A DNA stretch of 27,823 bases from DAOWGG01 sp965369815 (GTDB lineage Bacteria > Patescibacteriota > Gracilibacteria > UM-FILTER-43-11): the NCBI GenBank assembly GCA_965369815.1, contig CBDUQS010000014.1:1-27823 (forward strand). Reading direction: 5' to 3'. The position numbers were made by a program, and so were the translations under genes. Of the stretch, positions 1-6,202 are shown piece by piece. How positions within the stretch are numbered: position 1 is the first letter of the stretch; the number at the start of each line of letters is the position of its first letter. The notes beneath the pieces were generated by a model. The model was given only the letters and a program-made list of their open reading frames with translations, was not told the origin of the DNA and did no database searches.

Positions 1-55
1 TTCAGCCTGCGAATCCTTCTACGTTTTACTATGAAGTTTTCTTCGGCTTACCTAT
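1..55. repeat. 55-bp direct repeat, copy 1
   Basis: Bases 1-55 are identical by eye to bases 135-189. The copy begins at the window edge, so the true repeat may extend further upstream. I see no coding frame across either copy. Confidence 0.9.
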
Positions 56-134
56 GCTTTTGGGTCCCACCCCACAGAATACCCCCCTCCTTCCTCAAGG
101 TCTCCTCGCATTCTGCGGGGACCCCGTCTCACTT

Positions 135-189
135 TTCAGCCTGCGAATCCTTCTACGTTTTACTATGAAGTTTTCTTCGGCTTACCTAT
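135..189. repeat. 55-bp direct repeat, copy 2
   Basis: Second perfect copy of bases 1-55, offset by 134 bp. The spacer (56-134) is C-rich and contains an imperfect inverted repeat (about 66-80 against 110-125). The copy runs into a short TACACCTATA-type tandem repeat (184-219). I see no gene from 1 to 343; the stretch holds these repeats and, at its end, the pilin promoter. Confidence 0.9.
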
Positions 190-283
190 ATATACACCTA
201 TATACACCTATGCACACCCAAAAACATTAAAAAATCATTTTTTTTTCTGTCAATTTGTTTTCTCTCTAGGGGGACTTAGATTA

Positions 284-313
284 TTGACGCTAGCTCAGAG
301 TGTTTGATATAAT
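284..313 (+). promoter_or_regulatory. Strong sigma70-type promoter of the pilin-like gene
   Basis: TTGACG at 284-289 and a perfect TATAAT at 308-313 are separated by 18 bp, with an extended -10 TG at 305-306. The predicted transcript starts near 320, about 24 nt before the ATG at 344. Confidence 0.8.
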
Positions 314-343
314 GGAATAAAGTAATCATTAACTAAATAAAAA

Positions 344-703
344 ATGAAAAGTATAATCAAAAAAACAACTGGTGCTCTTGCTATGGCACTCTTTGCTGTA
401 AATAACGCTTTCGCTCAAGGAGGTGCTTTCTTTGACAATCCAAGTGGAGGTGCTGCTCCAAACGTAGCTGCCCAAGGAACATTGGGGCAAAATATCACCA
501 CTGTTATTAACTACTTCCTCGGACTACTTGGTCTTGTGGCTGTTGCCTTTCTTATTTACGCTGGTGTTCTTATGGTAACTGCTGGTGGAAATGATGAACA
601 AATTACTAAAGCTCGAAAAGTAATTATGTACGCAGTAGTGGGTATTGTAATCATTCTTCTTTCTTACACAATCGTTACCTTCGTTACCAGCTCACTTGGG
701 TAA
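344..703 (+). CDS. TrbC/VirB2-like pilin family small membrane protein
   Basis: A 119-residue secreted or membrane protein. Residues 1-25 form a Sec signal peptide (KK near the N-terminus, hydrophobic core, AFAQ cleavage region). A Gly/Ala-rich linker follows. Two hydrophobic helices (about 53-78 and 92-116) flank a short polar loop containing TAGGNDEQITKARK. This two-helix layout with a basic cytoplasmic loop is that of the TrbC/VirB2 pilin-like proteins that are very common in Patescibacteria; the exact role there is not settled. It could instead be an abundant envelope protein rather than a pilus subunit. The strong upstream promoter and strong downstream terminator make it a single-gene, probably highly expressed transcript. 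The family assignment is by pattern recognition. Confidence 0.75.
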   Translation: MKSIIKKTTGALAMALFAVNNAFAQGGAFFDNPSGGAAPNVAAQGTLGQNITTVINYFLGLLGLVAVAFLIYAGVLMVTAGGNDEQITKARKVIMYAVVGIVIILLSYTIVTFVTSSLG

Positions 704-720
704 TTCTATCTTGCAATCCA

Positions 721-756
721 AAAACCCAGTCCCGATTAATCGGGACTGGGTTTTTT
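721..756. terminator. Bidirectional rho-independent terminator
   Basis: A perfect 16-bp inverted repeat (721-736 and 739-754) with a 2-base centre starts with A's and ends in T's. It can therefore stop transcription from both the pilin gene (+) and the convergent PRC-barrel gene (-). Confidence 0.92.
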
Positions 757-767
757 AGTTATCTAAG

Positions 768-1304
768 TTAAATATCCATTAAAGGCTGATCCTTCGGCAA
801 TGCGATCCCCTCTTCTATCTTTTTCTCTTCAACATCCTTCACTACAATATATTCTGGCAAAACCTCAACGACACTTTTGTAGGAGAACGCCCTCTTGTTA
901 AACCTGAAACCTATAAAGTTTTTTTGAGTATAAAGATTGTTTAAGCGTAATTTTTTGGTATCAAAATCTAAATCTTCAACTCGGCCCAACACCTCTCCTT
1001 CTTCATTTTTAACAATCGCTCCAACAAATAAGCAGTTTCTTTTTAATATTTCAGCTATTTTAATAATTTCATCTGCTTCTGAAATTTCATTATCACCTTT
1101 TATATAAATATTTTTTTTCCATTCCAAAATTGAATCACTATGAATCACCCCATTAGCAAGTGGAACCGTTAAGGGCTTAACCCAGAATCCTTCAATTTTA
1201 CCTGTATCAGGGTTAATAATAATATTCTGAAGTAAAGCCAGAACAGATCCTTCATCCTGATCCATAACTTTACTGCCAATGATTTGATTAAACGAACGCA
1301 TCAT
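768..1304 (-). CDS. PRC-barrel domain protein
   Basis: A 178-residue soluble protein that looks like two tandem PRC-barrel repeats. The first is at about residues 5-80 (IGSKVMDQDEGSVLALLQNI, then a stretch resembling PDTGKIEGFWVKP). The second is at about 92-170 (VGAIVKNEEGEVLGRVEDLD, then the analogous Lys-Leu-rich strand). PRC-barrels occur in the photosynthetic reaction centre H subunit and in RimM-like RNA-metabolism proteins. Standalone bacterial ones are usually of unknown function, so no specific role is assigned. The start is an ATGATG pair (1304 or 1301), only about 2-5 nt from the predicted transcription start, so the mRNA may be essentially leaderless. It is convergent with the pilin gene and shares its terminator. 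Confidence 0.75.
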   Translation of the reverse strand: MMRSFNQIIGSKVMDQDEGSVLALLQNIIINPDTGKIEGFWVKPLTVPLANGVIHSDSILEWKKNIYIKGDNEISEADEIIKIAEILKRNCLFVGAIVKNEEGEVLGRVEDLDFDTKKLRLNNLYTQKNFIGFRFNKRAFSYKSVVEVLPEYIVVKDVEEKKIEEGIALPKDQPLMDI

Positions 1305-1312
1305 CGGCTAAA

Positions 1313-1341
1313 AGAATAAGTGGTTTTAAGTTGATTGGCAA
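1313..1341 (-). promoter_or_regulatory. Promoter of the PRC-barrel gene
   Basis: On the minus strand, TTGCCA (1336-1341) and TATTCT (1313-1318) are separated by 17 bp. The predicted transcription start is near 1306, next to the ATG. Confidence 0.55.
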
Positions 1342-1410
1342 AGGATTTTCTTTTAATGTTGTTATTGCTGTATTGTTTCAATAAGGTCCCGTGTGCAGGA
1401 CTCGATTCCC

Positions 1411-1486
1411 GCCAGGGTAGCTCAGTTGGTAGAGCAACGCACTCGTAACGCGTAGGTCGTGGGTTCAAGTCCCATCTCTGGCTCCA
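1411..1486 (+). tRNA. tRNA-Thr (anticodon CGT)
   Basis: A complete 76-nt cloverleaf. The acceptor GCCAGGG pairs with CTCTGGC, the D arm is GCTC/GAGC, the anticodon loop CTCGTAA gives CGT, and the T arm is GTGGG-TTCAAGT-CCCAT. The 3' CCA is encoded. The last anticodon-stem pair is an A-C mismatch. The gene reads ACG codons. Confidence 0.93.
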
Positions 1487-1498
1487 TTAAATTATTTT

Positions 1499-1627
1499 AT
1501 GAAAAAGAAAATCGCTCTCATCTTTGGCACTCCTATTGCAATCACGCTTTTGCTTATTTATTTTTATTATTCAAAAATGGGAAATGATTCGAATCCCCTT
1601 TTTCAATTTATAAAGGATCTATTTTAA
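1499..1627 (+). CDS. Small single-span membrane peptide (42 aa), hypothetical
   Basis: An ATG 12 nt after tRNA-Thr opens a 42-residue frame ending in TAA at 1625-1627. It has three N-terminal lysines, a hydrophobic helix at about residues 5-24, and a short polar tail (KMGNDSNPLF, then FIKDLF). The basic-then-hydrophobic layout is that of a small inner-membrane peptide or an uncleaved signal anchor. It has no recognised family and may be cotranscribed with the tRNA. Supported only by composition and frame. Confidence 0.4.
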   Translation: MKKKIALIFGTPIAITLLLIYFYYSKMGNDSNPLFQFIKDLF

Positions 1628-1663
1628 AAAACGCTTGAAGTAAGCTAATATTGCTTCTGCTGC

Positions 1664-1689
1664 TCACCCTTCGACTTTGCTCAAGGTGA
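1664..1689. repeat. Intergenic hairpin
   Basis: TCACCCTT (1664-1671) faces AAGGTGA (1683-1689) around an 11-nt loop, CGACTTTGCTC. The motif resembles hairpin words repeated between genes in many bacteria. No T-run follows, so it is not a clear terminator. Confidence 0.5.
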
Positions 1690-1700
1690 ATTGCATTCAT

Positions 1701-1776
1701 CGGGGAGTAGTTCAGTTGGTAGAATGCACGGCTGGGGGTCGTGTGGTCGCAGGTTCAAGTCCTGTCTCCCCGACCA
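1701..1776 (+). tRNA. tRNA-Pro (anticodon GGG)
   Basis: A complete 76-nt cloverleaf. The acceptor CGGGGAG pairs with CTCCCCG, the D arm is GTTC/GAAT, the anticodon loop CTGGGGG gives GGG, and the T arm is GCAGG-TTCAAGT-CCTGT. It has A at position 73 and an encoded CCA. It reads CCC/CCT codons. Confidence 0.93.
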
Positions 1777-1790
1777 TTTCAAATTTAACT

Positions 1791-1842
1791 GGGAGTCTTG
1801 TGTGGACGTCCCGCGGTGCGGGATCTCCCCGACCATTTCAAA
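1791..1842 (+). pseudogene. Degenerate duplicate of the tRNA-Pro 3' half
   Basis: Nineteen bases at 1765-1783 (end of tRNA-Pro, CCA and flank) recur exactly at 1824-1842. Upstream of the second copy, GTCTTGTGTGG resembles the variable-loop side of tRNA-Pro. The T arm is replaced by a strong 6-bp hairpin (TCCCGC-GGT-GCGGGA, 1809-1823). It cannot form a tRNA. Confidence 0.55.
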
Positions 1843-1857
1843 ATTAAACTTTTAATT

Positions 1858-2355
1858 ATGGCAAAACCTTTTAAAAATGCTGGAAAAATCTGTACCGTTT
1901 TAACTATTATCGCTCTTTTGGGGGCGTTGATAGGAATTAAAACACAACTTCCTCTCATTACCATTATTGCTCTTTTACCGACGGTGGCTTATGAAGTCTA
2001 TCGAACAGAGGGTAAATCAACCAAATGGGCCTCTCGCGGACTCTTGGCAGCATTTATTGCCGAAGCAATTTTTATCTACAAAAACATCAGCTTCGACCTA
2101 GCTCAATATCTCGATCGTTCTAATGAGCTCATAAAAGGCTATAAAATCCCTCTTGGTGATATTAAGGTGGTTGCCCCAGCGATTATGGCTATTTTGGCTA
2201 TTCTACTTTTCAAGCGAACAAGAGGAAAATACACCAAATGGCTTTCCGTTGTTATTATCATTGGAGCCTTTGCGATTGTTTATAGTTTGGATTCAGAGAT
2301 TTTCAATGCTTACCTTAAAATTGGTGTCAACGAAGCAATCGATCAATTGAATTAA
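1858..2355 (+). CDS. Multi-span membrane protein, hypothetical
   Basis: A 165-residue protein with about five hydrophobic segments (roughly 10-27, 33-46, 60-74, 104-118 and 128-144). It appears to repeat internally: YEVYRTEGKSTKWASRG near residue 45 and FKRTRGKYTKWLSVV near residue 118 share a basic R-G-K-x-TKW loop before a helix. This suggests two homologous halves. I do not recognise the family and assign no function. The ATG at 1858 is preferred over an in-frame TTG at 1798, because the TTG version would translate through the tRNA-Pro relic. The 3' end overlaps the stop of the convergent small gene at 2352. Confidence 0.65.
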   Translation: MAKPFKNAGKICTVLTIIALLGALIGIKTQLPLITIIALLPTVAYEVYRTEGKSTKWASRGLLAAFIAEAIFIYKNISFDLAQYLDRSNELIKGYKIPLGDIKVVAPAIMAILAILLFKRTRGKYTKWLSVVIIIGAFAIVYSLDSEIFNAYLKIGVNEAIDQLN

Positions 2356-2516
2356 TTATTCGAATTATGATGATTGGATTTGATCCAATATCTCATCATT
2401 TTGACGAGCTCGATTTCTGTAATGATTAATTGCTCTTTTTTTACAATTCTTTCCCTTCGAGATATCCCTAAGGGTAAATCATCTTCATGGATATTGGAGC
2501 TTTTTTGATTCGACAT
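2352..2516 (-). CDS. Small charged protein (54 aa), hypothetical
   Basis: An open frame runs from ATG (complement of 2514-2516) to TAA (complement of 2352-2354). The 54 residues are polar and highly charged (MSNQKSSNIHEDDLPLGISR at the start, an RRERIVKKEQ stretch, an Asn/His-rich end), with no membrane segment. A good promoter lies at the right distance upstream, which supports a real gene. The stop overlaps that of the convergent gene by 2 bp. No family recognised. Confidence 0.5.
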   Translation of the reverse strand: MSNQKSSNIHEDDLPLGISRRERIVKKEQLIITEIELVKMMRYWIKSNHHNSNN

Positions 2517-2537
2517 AATTATTTAAAAATAGAGGTA

Positions 2538-2565
2538 AATATAATTGATTTTAACTTTTTGTCAA
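2538..2565 (-). promoter_or_regulatory. Promoter of the small charged protein gene
   Basis: On the minus strand, a perfect TTGACA (2560-2565) and TATATT (2538-2543) are separated by 16 bp. The predicted start is near 2531, giving a leader of about 15 nt. Confidence 0.65.
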
Positions 2566-2583
2566 TCATTCCTCAATTTCCCA

Positions 2584-2611
2584 TTGCTTTTATCTTAGAA
2601 AAAGATAAAAT
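2584..2611 (+). promoter_or_regulatory. Probable promoter of the suf operon
   Basis: TTGCTT (2584-2589) and TAAAAT (2606-2611) are separated by 16 bp. The predicted start is near 2618, just upstream of the dyad at 2624-2638, so a repressor bound there would block promoter clearance. Confidence 0.5.
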
Positions 2612-2623
2612 AATTTTGCTTAA

Positions 2624-2638
2624 TAGGAATAATTCCTA
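2624..2638. promoter_or_regulatory. 7-1-7 dyad, candidate operator for the Fur-family regulator
   Basis: TAGGAAT-A-ATTCCTA is a perfect 7-1-7 inverted repeat, with partial symmetry extending three more bases on each side. It ends 3 bp before the ATG of the Fur-family gene. Known Fur and PerR boxes also have 7-1-7 architecture. The spacing and sequence are seen directly; the binding partner is inferred. Confidence 0.55.
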
Positions 2639-2641
2639 ATA

Positions 2642-3067
2642 ATGAATAAATTGCCTCAAAAAACTCGACTTACTCAACAGCGAAAAACAATTTTAGATAT
2701 TGTGAAATCGACCTGCTATCACCCAACTGCAGAGCAGATTTTTAAACTAATTAAAAAACAACTCCCTAAAATCAGTGTCGGAACGGTTTATCGAAATCTG
2801 GATGTTTTAGCAGATCAGAAGCTCGTTAAGCGCATCGATATTCCTGGGGAGCCAGCTCGCTTTGATGCTGAAATGAAGAATAAGGCCTATTTTGTCTGCA
2901 AAAACAAAGGAGCAATTTACGATCTTAAAATCGATTCCGAAAAGCTTAAAAGCCTAGTTAATTGTGATTGTATTGATCAAATCGACGACTTCCATATTTT
3001 ATTATTCGGATCTTCTAAAGACTGTCCGTCCGAAAAAGGCCTTCGAAAAGGTCAACTTAAGCGTTAA
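2642..3067 (+). CDS. Fur-family transcriptional regulator with degenerate metal sites
   Basis: A 141-residue Fur/PerR-like protein, probably a DNA-binding repressor of its own operon. The winged helix is clear: TQQRKTILDIV, HPTAEQIFKLI (His27) and the recognition helix ISVGTVYRNLDVL, followed by the GEPARFD strand (Asp75). The dimerisation and metal domain is altered. The family motif HxHFxCxxCG reads KAYFVCKNKG, so both regulatory histidines and the second cysteine are gone. The distal CxxC reads SSKDC, keeping only Cys128. Extra cysteines occur at 108 and 110. Classical Fe or structural Zn binding is therefore unlikely as such. It starts the suf cluster, 18 nt ahead of sufC, with a 7-1-7 dyad upstream. 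The fold is confident; the ligand is unknown. Confidence 0.85.
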   Translation: MNKLPQKTRLTQQRKTILDIVKSTCYHPTAEQIFKLIKKQLPKISVGTVYRNLDVLADQKLVKRIDIPGEPARFDAEMKNKAYFVCKNKGAIYDLKIDSEKLKSLVNCDCIDQIDDFHILLFGSSKDCPSEKGLRKGQLKR

Positions 3068-3085
3068 TAACTTAAATTTTAATCC

Positions 3086-3835
3086 ATGTTAGAAATTAAA
3101 AATCTCCATGTATCGATCGACGATAAACCCGTGCTCAACGGCGTTGATTTAGCAATCAAATCTGGTGAAATTCATGCCGTAATGGGTCCTAATGGAGCCG
3201 GCAAAAGTACGCTTAGCAATGTGATTATGGGGCACCCAAAATACGTCATTACTCAAGGTGATATTTTGTTCAACGGGAAAAGCATTCTCGATCTTGAACC
3301 TCATGAGCGATCACTGATGGGATTATTTTTAGCTTTTCAACACCCAAAAGAAATTGGAGGAATCACACTTGAGGAATTCCTGCTCGCCGCCTATAGAGCC
3401 AAGCAAAGACACCTTTATCCGGATAAACCTCCTGTTCTCGTTTTTCGGTTTAAAAAAATGCTCAAAGAATTAATGGAAAAATTTAAAATGGAGGAAAAAT
3501 TTGCCAGTCGATACCTCAATCAAGGATTTTCTGGTGGTGAGAAAAAGAAATCAGAAATGCTCCAAATGGCAATCTTAAAGCCAAGCCTTGCCATTATGGA
3601 TGAAACTGACTCTGGATTGGATGTAGACGCCCTTAAAGCCGTTTGTGATGGCATTCAGCAAGTTCAAAGGGATTCCGAAAAGCCAATGGGGGTTTTAATG
3701 ATCACTCATTATCAAAGAATCTTAAAACACCTGGAGCCCGATCATGTTCATGTTTTAAAGGATGGGAAAATCATAAAATCGGGTGGTAAGGAATTTGCGC
3801 ATGAATTAGAGAAAGAAGGTTACGAAAATTTATAA
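3086..3835 (+). CDS. sufC: Fe-S cluster assembly ATPase SufC
   Basis: A 249-residue ABC-type ATPase of the cytosolic SufBCD scaffold that drives Fe-S cluster formation; it is not a transporter. Seen: Walker A GPNGAGKST (residues 34-42), a Q-loop within LAFQHPKEIGG, the signature FSGGEKKKSEMLQM typical of SufC, Walker B LAIMDETDSGLDVDAL, and the H-loop MITHYQRIL. The SufC-specific ETDSGLD signature separates it from transporter ATPases. Length matches the family. It sits 18 nt after the Fur-family gene, and its stop is followed one base later by the sufB ATG, indicating coupled expression. No Shine-Dalgarno motif is visible before the start. Confidence 0.97.
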   Translation: MLEIKNLHVSIDDKPVLNGVDLAIKSGEIHAVMGPNGAGKSTLSNVIMGHPKYVITQGDILFNGKSILDLEPHERSLMGLFLAFQHPKEIGGITLEEFLLAAYRAKQRHLYPDKPPVLVFRFKKMLKELMEKFKMEEKFASRYLNQGFSGGEKKKSEMLQMAILKPSLAIMDETDSGLDVDALKAVCDGIQQVQRDSEKPMGVLMITHYQRILKHLEPDHVHVLKDGKIIKSGGKEFAHELEKEGYENL

Positions 3836-3836
3836 T

Positions 3837-5276
3837 ATGACTGATCCAACAATAAGACCATCAACCACTAAAAAAGAAGCGATATTCGCTGGGCTTTCTC
3901 GTGAAATTTTTGATTCTAAAAATAATCAGGATTATATTAAAAAATTCAGCAAGGGAATCAATCGTGAATTAGTGGAATTTATTTCAAAAGATAAAGATGA
4001 ACCCGATTGGATGCTCGCTCATCGACTGAGAGCATTCGACCATTTCAACAATATGTCGATGCCTGGCTGGGGGCCCGATCTTTCTGTACTTGATTTTGAT
4101 GAGATCTGCTTTTTTGCGAAAGCGGCCGACAAAAAAGGAGGGTTTGATAGCTGGGAAGACGTTCCACAGGAAATTAAATATACCTTTGAGCGACTGGGCA
4201 TCCCCGAAGCGGAACGCGCTGTATTGGCAGGAGTGGGCGCTCAATATGAAAGTGAGGCGATTTATCATTCACTCGAAAAAGAGCTTACTGATCAAGGTGT
4301 TATTTTTTGCGATCTAGATGTAGCGGTTCATGAGCATCCGGAATTGGTGAAAAAATATTTTATGAAATGCGTTCCTGCCAATGATCATAAATTCGCGGCG
4401 CTGCACGGCGCAGTCTGGAGCGGTGGAACCTTTCTTTATATCCCAAAAGGCGTTGAGATTAAAAAACCTCTTCAATCCTACTTCCGCATGAATGCGATCA
4501 ATATGGGACAATTTGAACACACCCTTATTATTATTGAAGACGGAGCTACTGGTCATTACATTGAAGGCTGTAGCGCCCCTAAATACGGGTCACAAGCCCT
4601 TCATGCTGGCTGTGTAGAGGTATTTGTTGGTGAAGGATCAAAGTTTCGTTATTCCTCGGTGGAAAATTGGAGTCGAGACACTTATAATCTGAATACCAAA
4701 CGAGCGATTATCGAAAAAGACGCCACGATGGAATGGGTGGGTGGGAATATGGGTAGCGGAGTTACCATGCTTTACCCTTGCTCTGTTTTAAAAGGTGACG
4801 GAGCTAAAACTGACCATCTGGGAATTGCCTTTGCGAACGAGGGACAAATTCAGGATACGGGTGCTAAAATCTTCCACATTGGTAAAAACACAAGCTCTAA
4901 AGTTACAATGAAATCTTTGAGCAAAGGAGGGGGCGCTTCGATTTATCGAGGTGAACTTCATATCGCCAAAACCGCTGACAATGCGATTTCTCAGGTGGAA
5001 TGTGATGCTTTGATACTCGATCCGATTTCGATCTCCGATACTATTCCCAATATCAAAGTGAATAACGAAACCGCCACTATTAATCATGAGGCCCGTGTTG
5101 GGCGTTTGAACGAAGAAGATATTTTTTATCTCACTTCTCGTGGTATTGCACAAGAAGAAGCAGAAGCGATGATTGTGAATGGCTTTATTAATCCCATTGT
5201 TCGTGAGCTGCCCATGGAATATGCCGTCGAAATGAATCGGCTGATCGAACTCGAAATGGAAGGAAGCGTTGGCTAA
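3837..5276 (+). CDS. sufB: Fe-S cluster scaffold protein SufB
   Basis: A 479-residue SufB, the core scaffold subunit that pairs with SufD and SufC. Typical family words are MSMPGWGPDLSVLDFDEI, GVGAQYESEAIYHSL, FLYIPKGVEIKKPLQSYFR, EGCSAPKYG, SSVENWSRDTYNLNTKRA and WVGGNMGSG. The C-terminal end holds the conserved NHEARVGRLNEEDIFYLTSRG. The late segment reads ISISDTIP, the Firmicutes-like form, so the cysteine at the E. coli Cys405 position is absent, as it is in many Gram-positive SufB proteins. Length is normal. It is coupled to sufC upstream (1-base gap). A 38-nt T-rich spacer made of TTTTTAA-like repeats separates it from sufD. Confidence 0.97.
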   Translation: MTDPTIRPSTTKKEAIFAGLSREIFDSKNNQDYIKKFSKGINRELVEFISKDKDEPDWMLAHRLRAFDHFNNMSMPGWGPDLSVLDFDEICFFAKAADKKGGFDSWEDVPQEIKYTFERLGIPEAERAVLAGVGAQYESEAIYHSLEKELTDQGVIFCDLDVAVHEHPELVKKYFMKCVPANDHKFAALHGAVWSGGTFLYIPKGVEIKKPLQSYFRMNAINMGQFEHTLIIIEDGATGHYIEGCSAPKYGSQALHAGCVEVFVGEGSKFRYSSVENWSRDTYNLNTKRAIIEKDATMEWVGGNMGSGVTMLYPCSVLKGDGAKTDHLGIAFANEGQIQDTGAKIFHIGKNTSSKVTMKSLSKGGGASIYRGELHIAKTADNAISQVECDALILDPISISDTIPNIKVNNETATINHEARVGRLNEEDIFYLTSRGIAQEEAEAMIVNGFINPIVRELPMEYAVEMNRLIELEMEGSVG

Positions 5277-5314
5277 AGCCAACTAATTTTTCATTTTTAA
5301 TTTTTAATTTTTCT

Positions 5315-6202
5315 TTGGATTGTAAATTTTCATTCATCACTGGGGCAATTCCTGAAGAAGTTTCTTTTAAGCAGATTTCAGATAACACCTGTGTTTTGAC
5401 GATTGCTGCTCATGCAGATATTCAGGATCCTATTGAACTGAGATTTAATCATTCTTCCAAAATTTTGGAATTCTTCTTAACTGTTGAAATCGGCGAAGGG
5501 GCTCGCGCCACCATTATTGAACGATTTGAAAATAAAGAAGCTCAGGAAATTTACTATCATCATCAGGTGAATGCGGAAAAGAACAGTCACTTAAAACTGA
5601 TTACCTTTCAAAACTTAACAGAAGATTCAAAGTTCACTGAAATTCGTGAAGTAAGAAATTCTAAATCTGCTCACGTTCACCACCTCAGCTTCCAACTAGG
5701 AGCTAAAAAGATCCGAAGTAGTATAAAACAAAATGCGCTCGGAAGGTCTGGGGATCTGAATATTGATTTACTTTCCCGCACCCACCTTCAGCAGGATCAT
5801 CAGTTCAATTTAAGCAATATTTTTCAGGCTCAAAATGGCCGTGGCAAGATTCTAGCAAAAGGAATTGCTTTGGATGAATCTAAGTTAACTTTAAATGGAA
5901 CCATTCAAATCGATCAACAAGGAAGTGGAACGGATACCTATCTAAAGCAAGATTCTTTACTACTTAGTCCATTGGCGACTATTAAAGCGACTCCCGGTCT
6001 TAAAATTGATACAAATGATGTAAAAGCCGGTCATGGCGCGTCGGTTATCAACTTGAACGATGAATCTCTCTTTTACCTTACCTCTCGCGGAATTGATAAG
6101 GTGATGGCTAAAAAAATGATGATTAACGGCTTTGTTGCTGAACAATTGGATAAAATTAGTGAGTTTCCTGAGCTCAAGAAAACCATTCAAACCCTTATTT
6201 AA
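5315..6202 (+). CDS. sufD: Fe-S cluster assembly protein SufD
   Basis: A 295-residue SufD/SufB-family beta-helix protein, the partner of SufB in the SufBC2D scaffold. The C-terminal half has the family core: LTLNGTIQIDQQGSGTDTYL, SLLLSPLATIKATPGLKI, then VKAGHGASV with the conserved His, and DESLFYLTSRGIDKVMAKK. It is short compared with the E. coli protein (about 420 residues); the N-terminal helical region is largely missing, a form also seen in other minimal SufD proteins. The start is probably TTG at 5315, because no in-frame ATG occurs until near the C-terminus and the upstream spacer is low-complexity T-rich sequence. The stop overlaps the sufS start by one base (TAATG). Confidence 0.9.
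   Translation: MDCKFSFITGAIPEEVSFKQISDNTCVLTIAAHADIQDPIELRFNHSSKILEFFLTVEIGEGARATIIERFENKEAQEIYYHHQVNAEKNSHLKLITFQNLTEDSKFTEIREVRNSKSAHVHHLSFQLGAKKIRSSIKQNALGRSGDLNIDLLSRTHLQQDHQFNLSNIFQAQNGRGKILAKGIALDESKLTLNGTIQIDQQGSGTDTYLKQDSLLLSPLATIKATPGLKIDTNDVKAGHGASVINLNDESLFYLTSRGIDKVMAKKMMINGFVAEQLDKISEFPELKKTIQTLI

Noticed and set aside
1798..1857. Upstream TTG start for the membrane protein ending at 2355
   Set aside because: It would translate through the degenerate tRNA-Pro fragment; the ATG at 1858 begins a normal membrane protein.
3984..4556. Several short frames overlapping the first half of sufB
   Set aside because: All are shadows of sufB in other frames, with no independent start signals.
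4788..5282. A 164-residue open frame on the minus strand inside sufB
   Set aside because: It lies wholly opposite a confident sufB and its residues resemble no family; it is a shadow frame.
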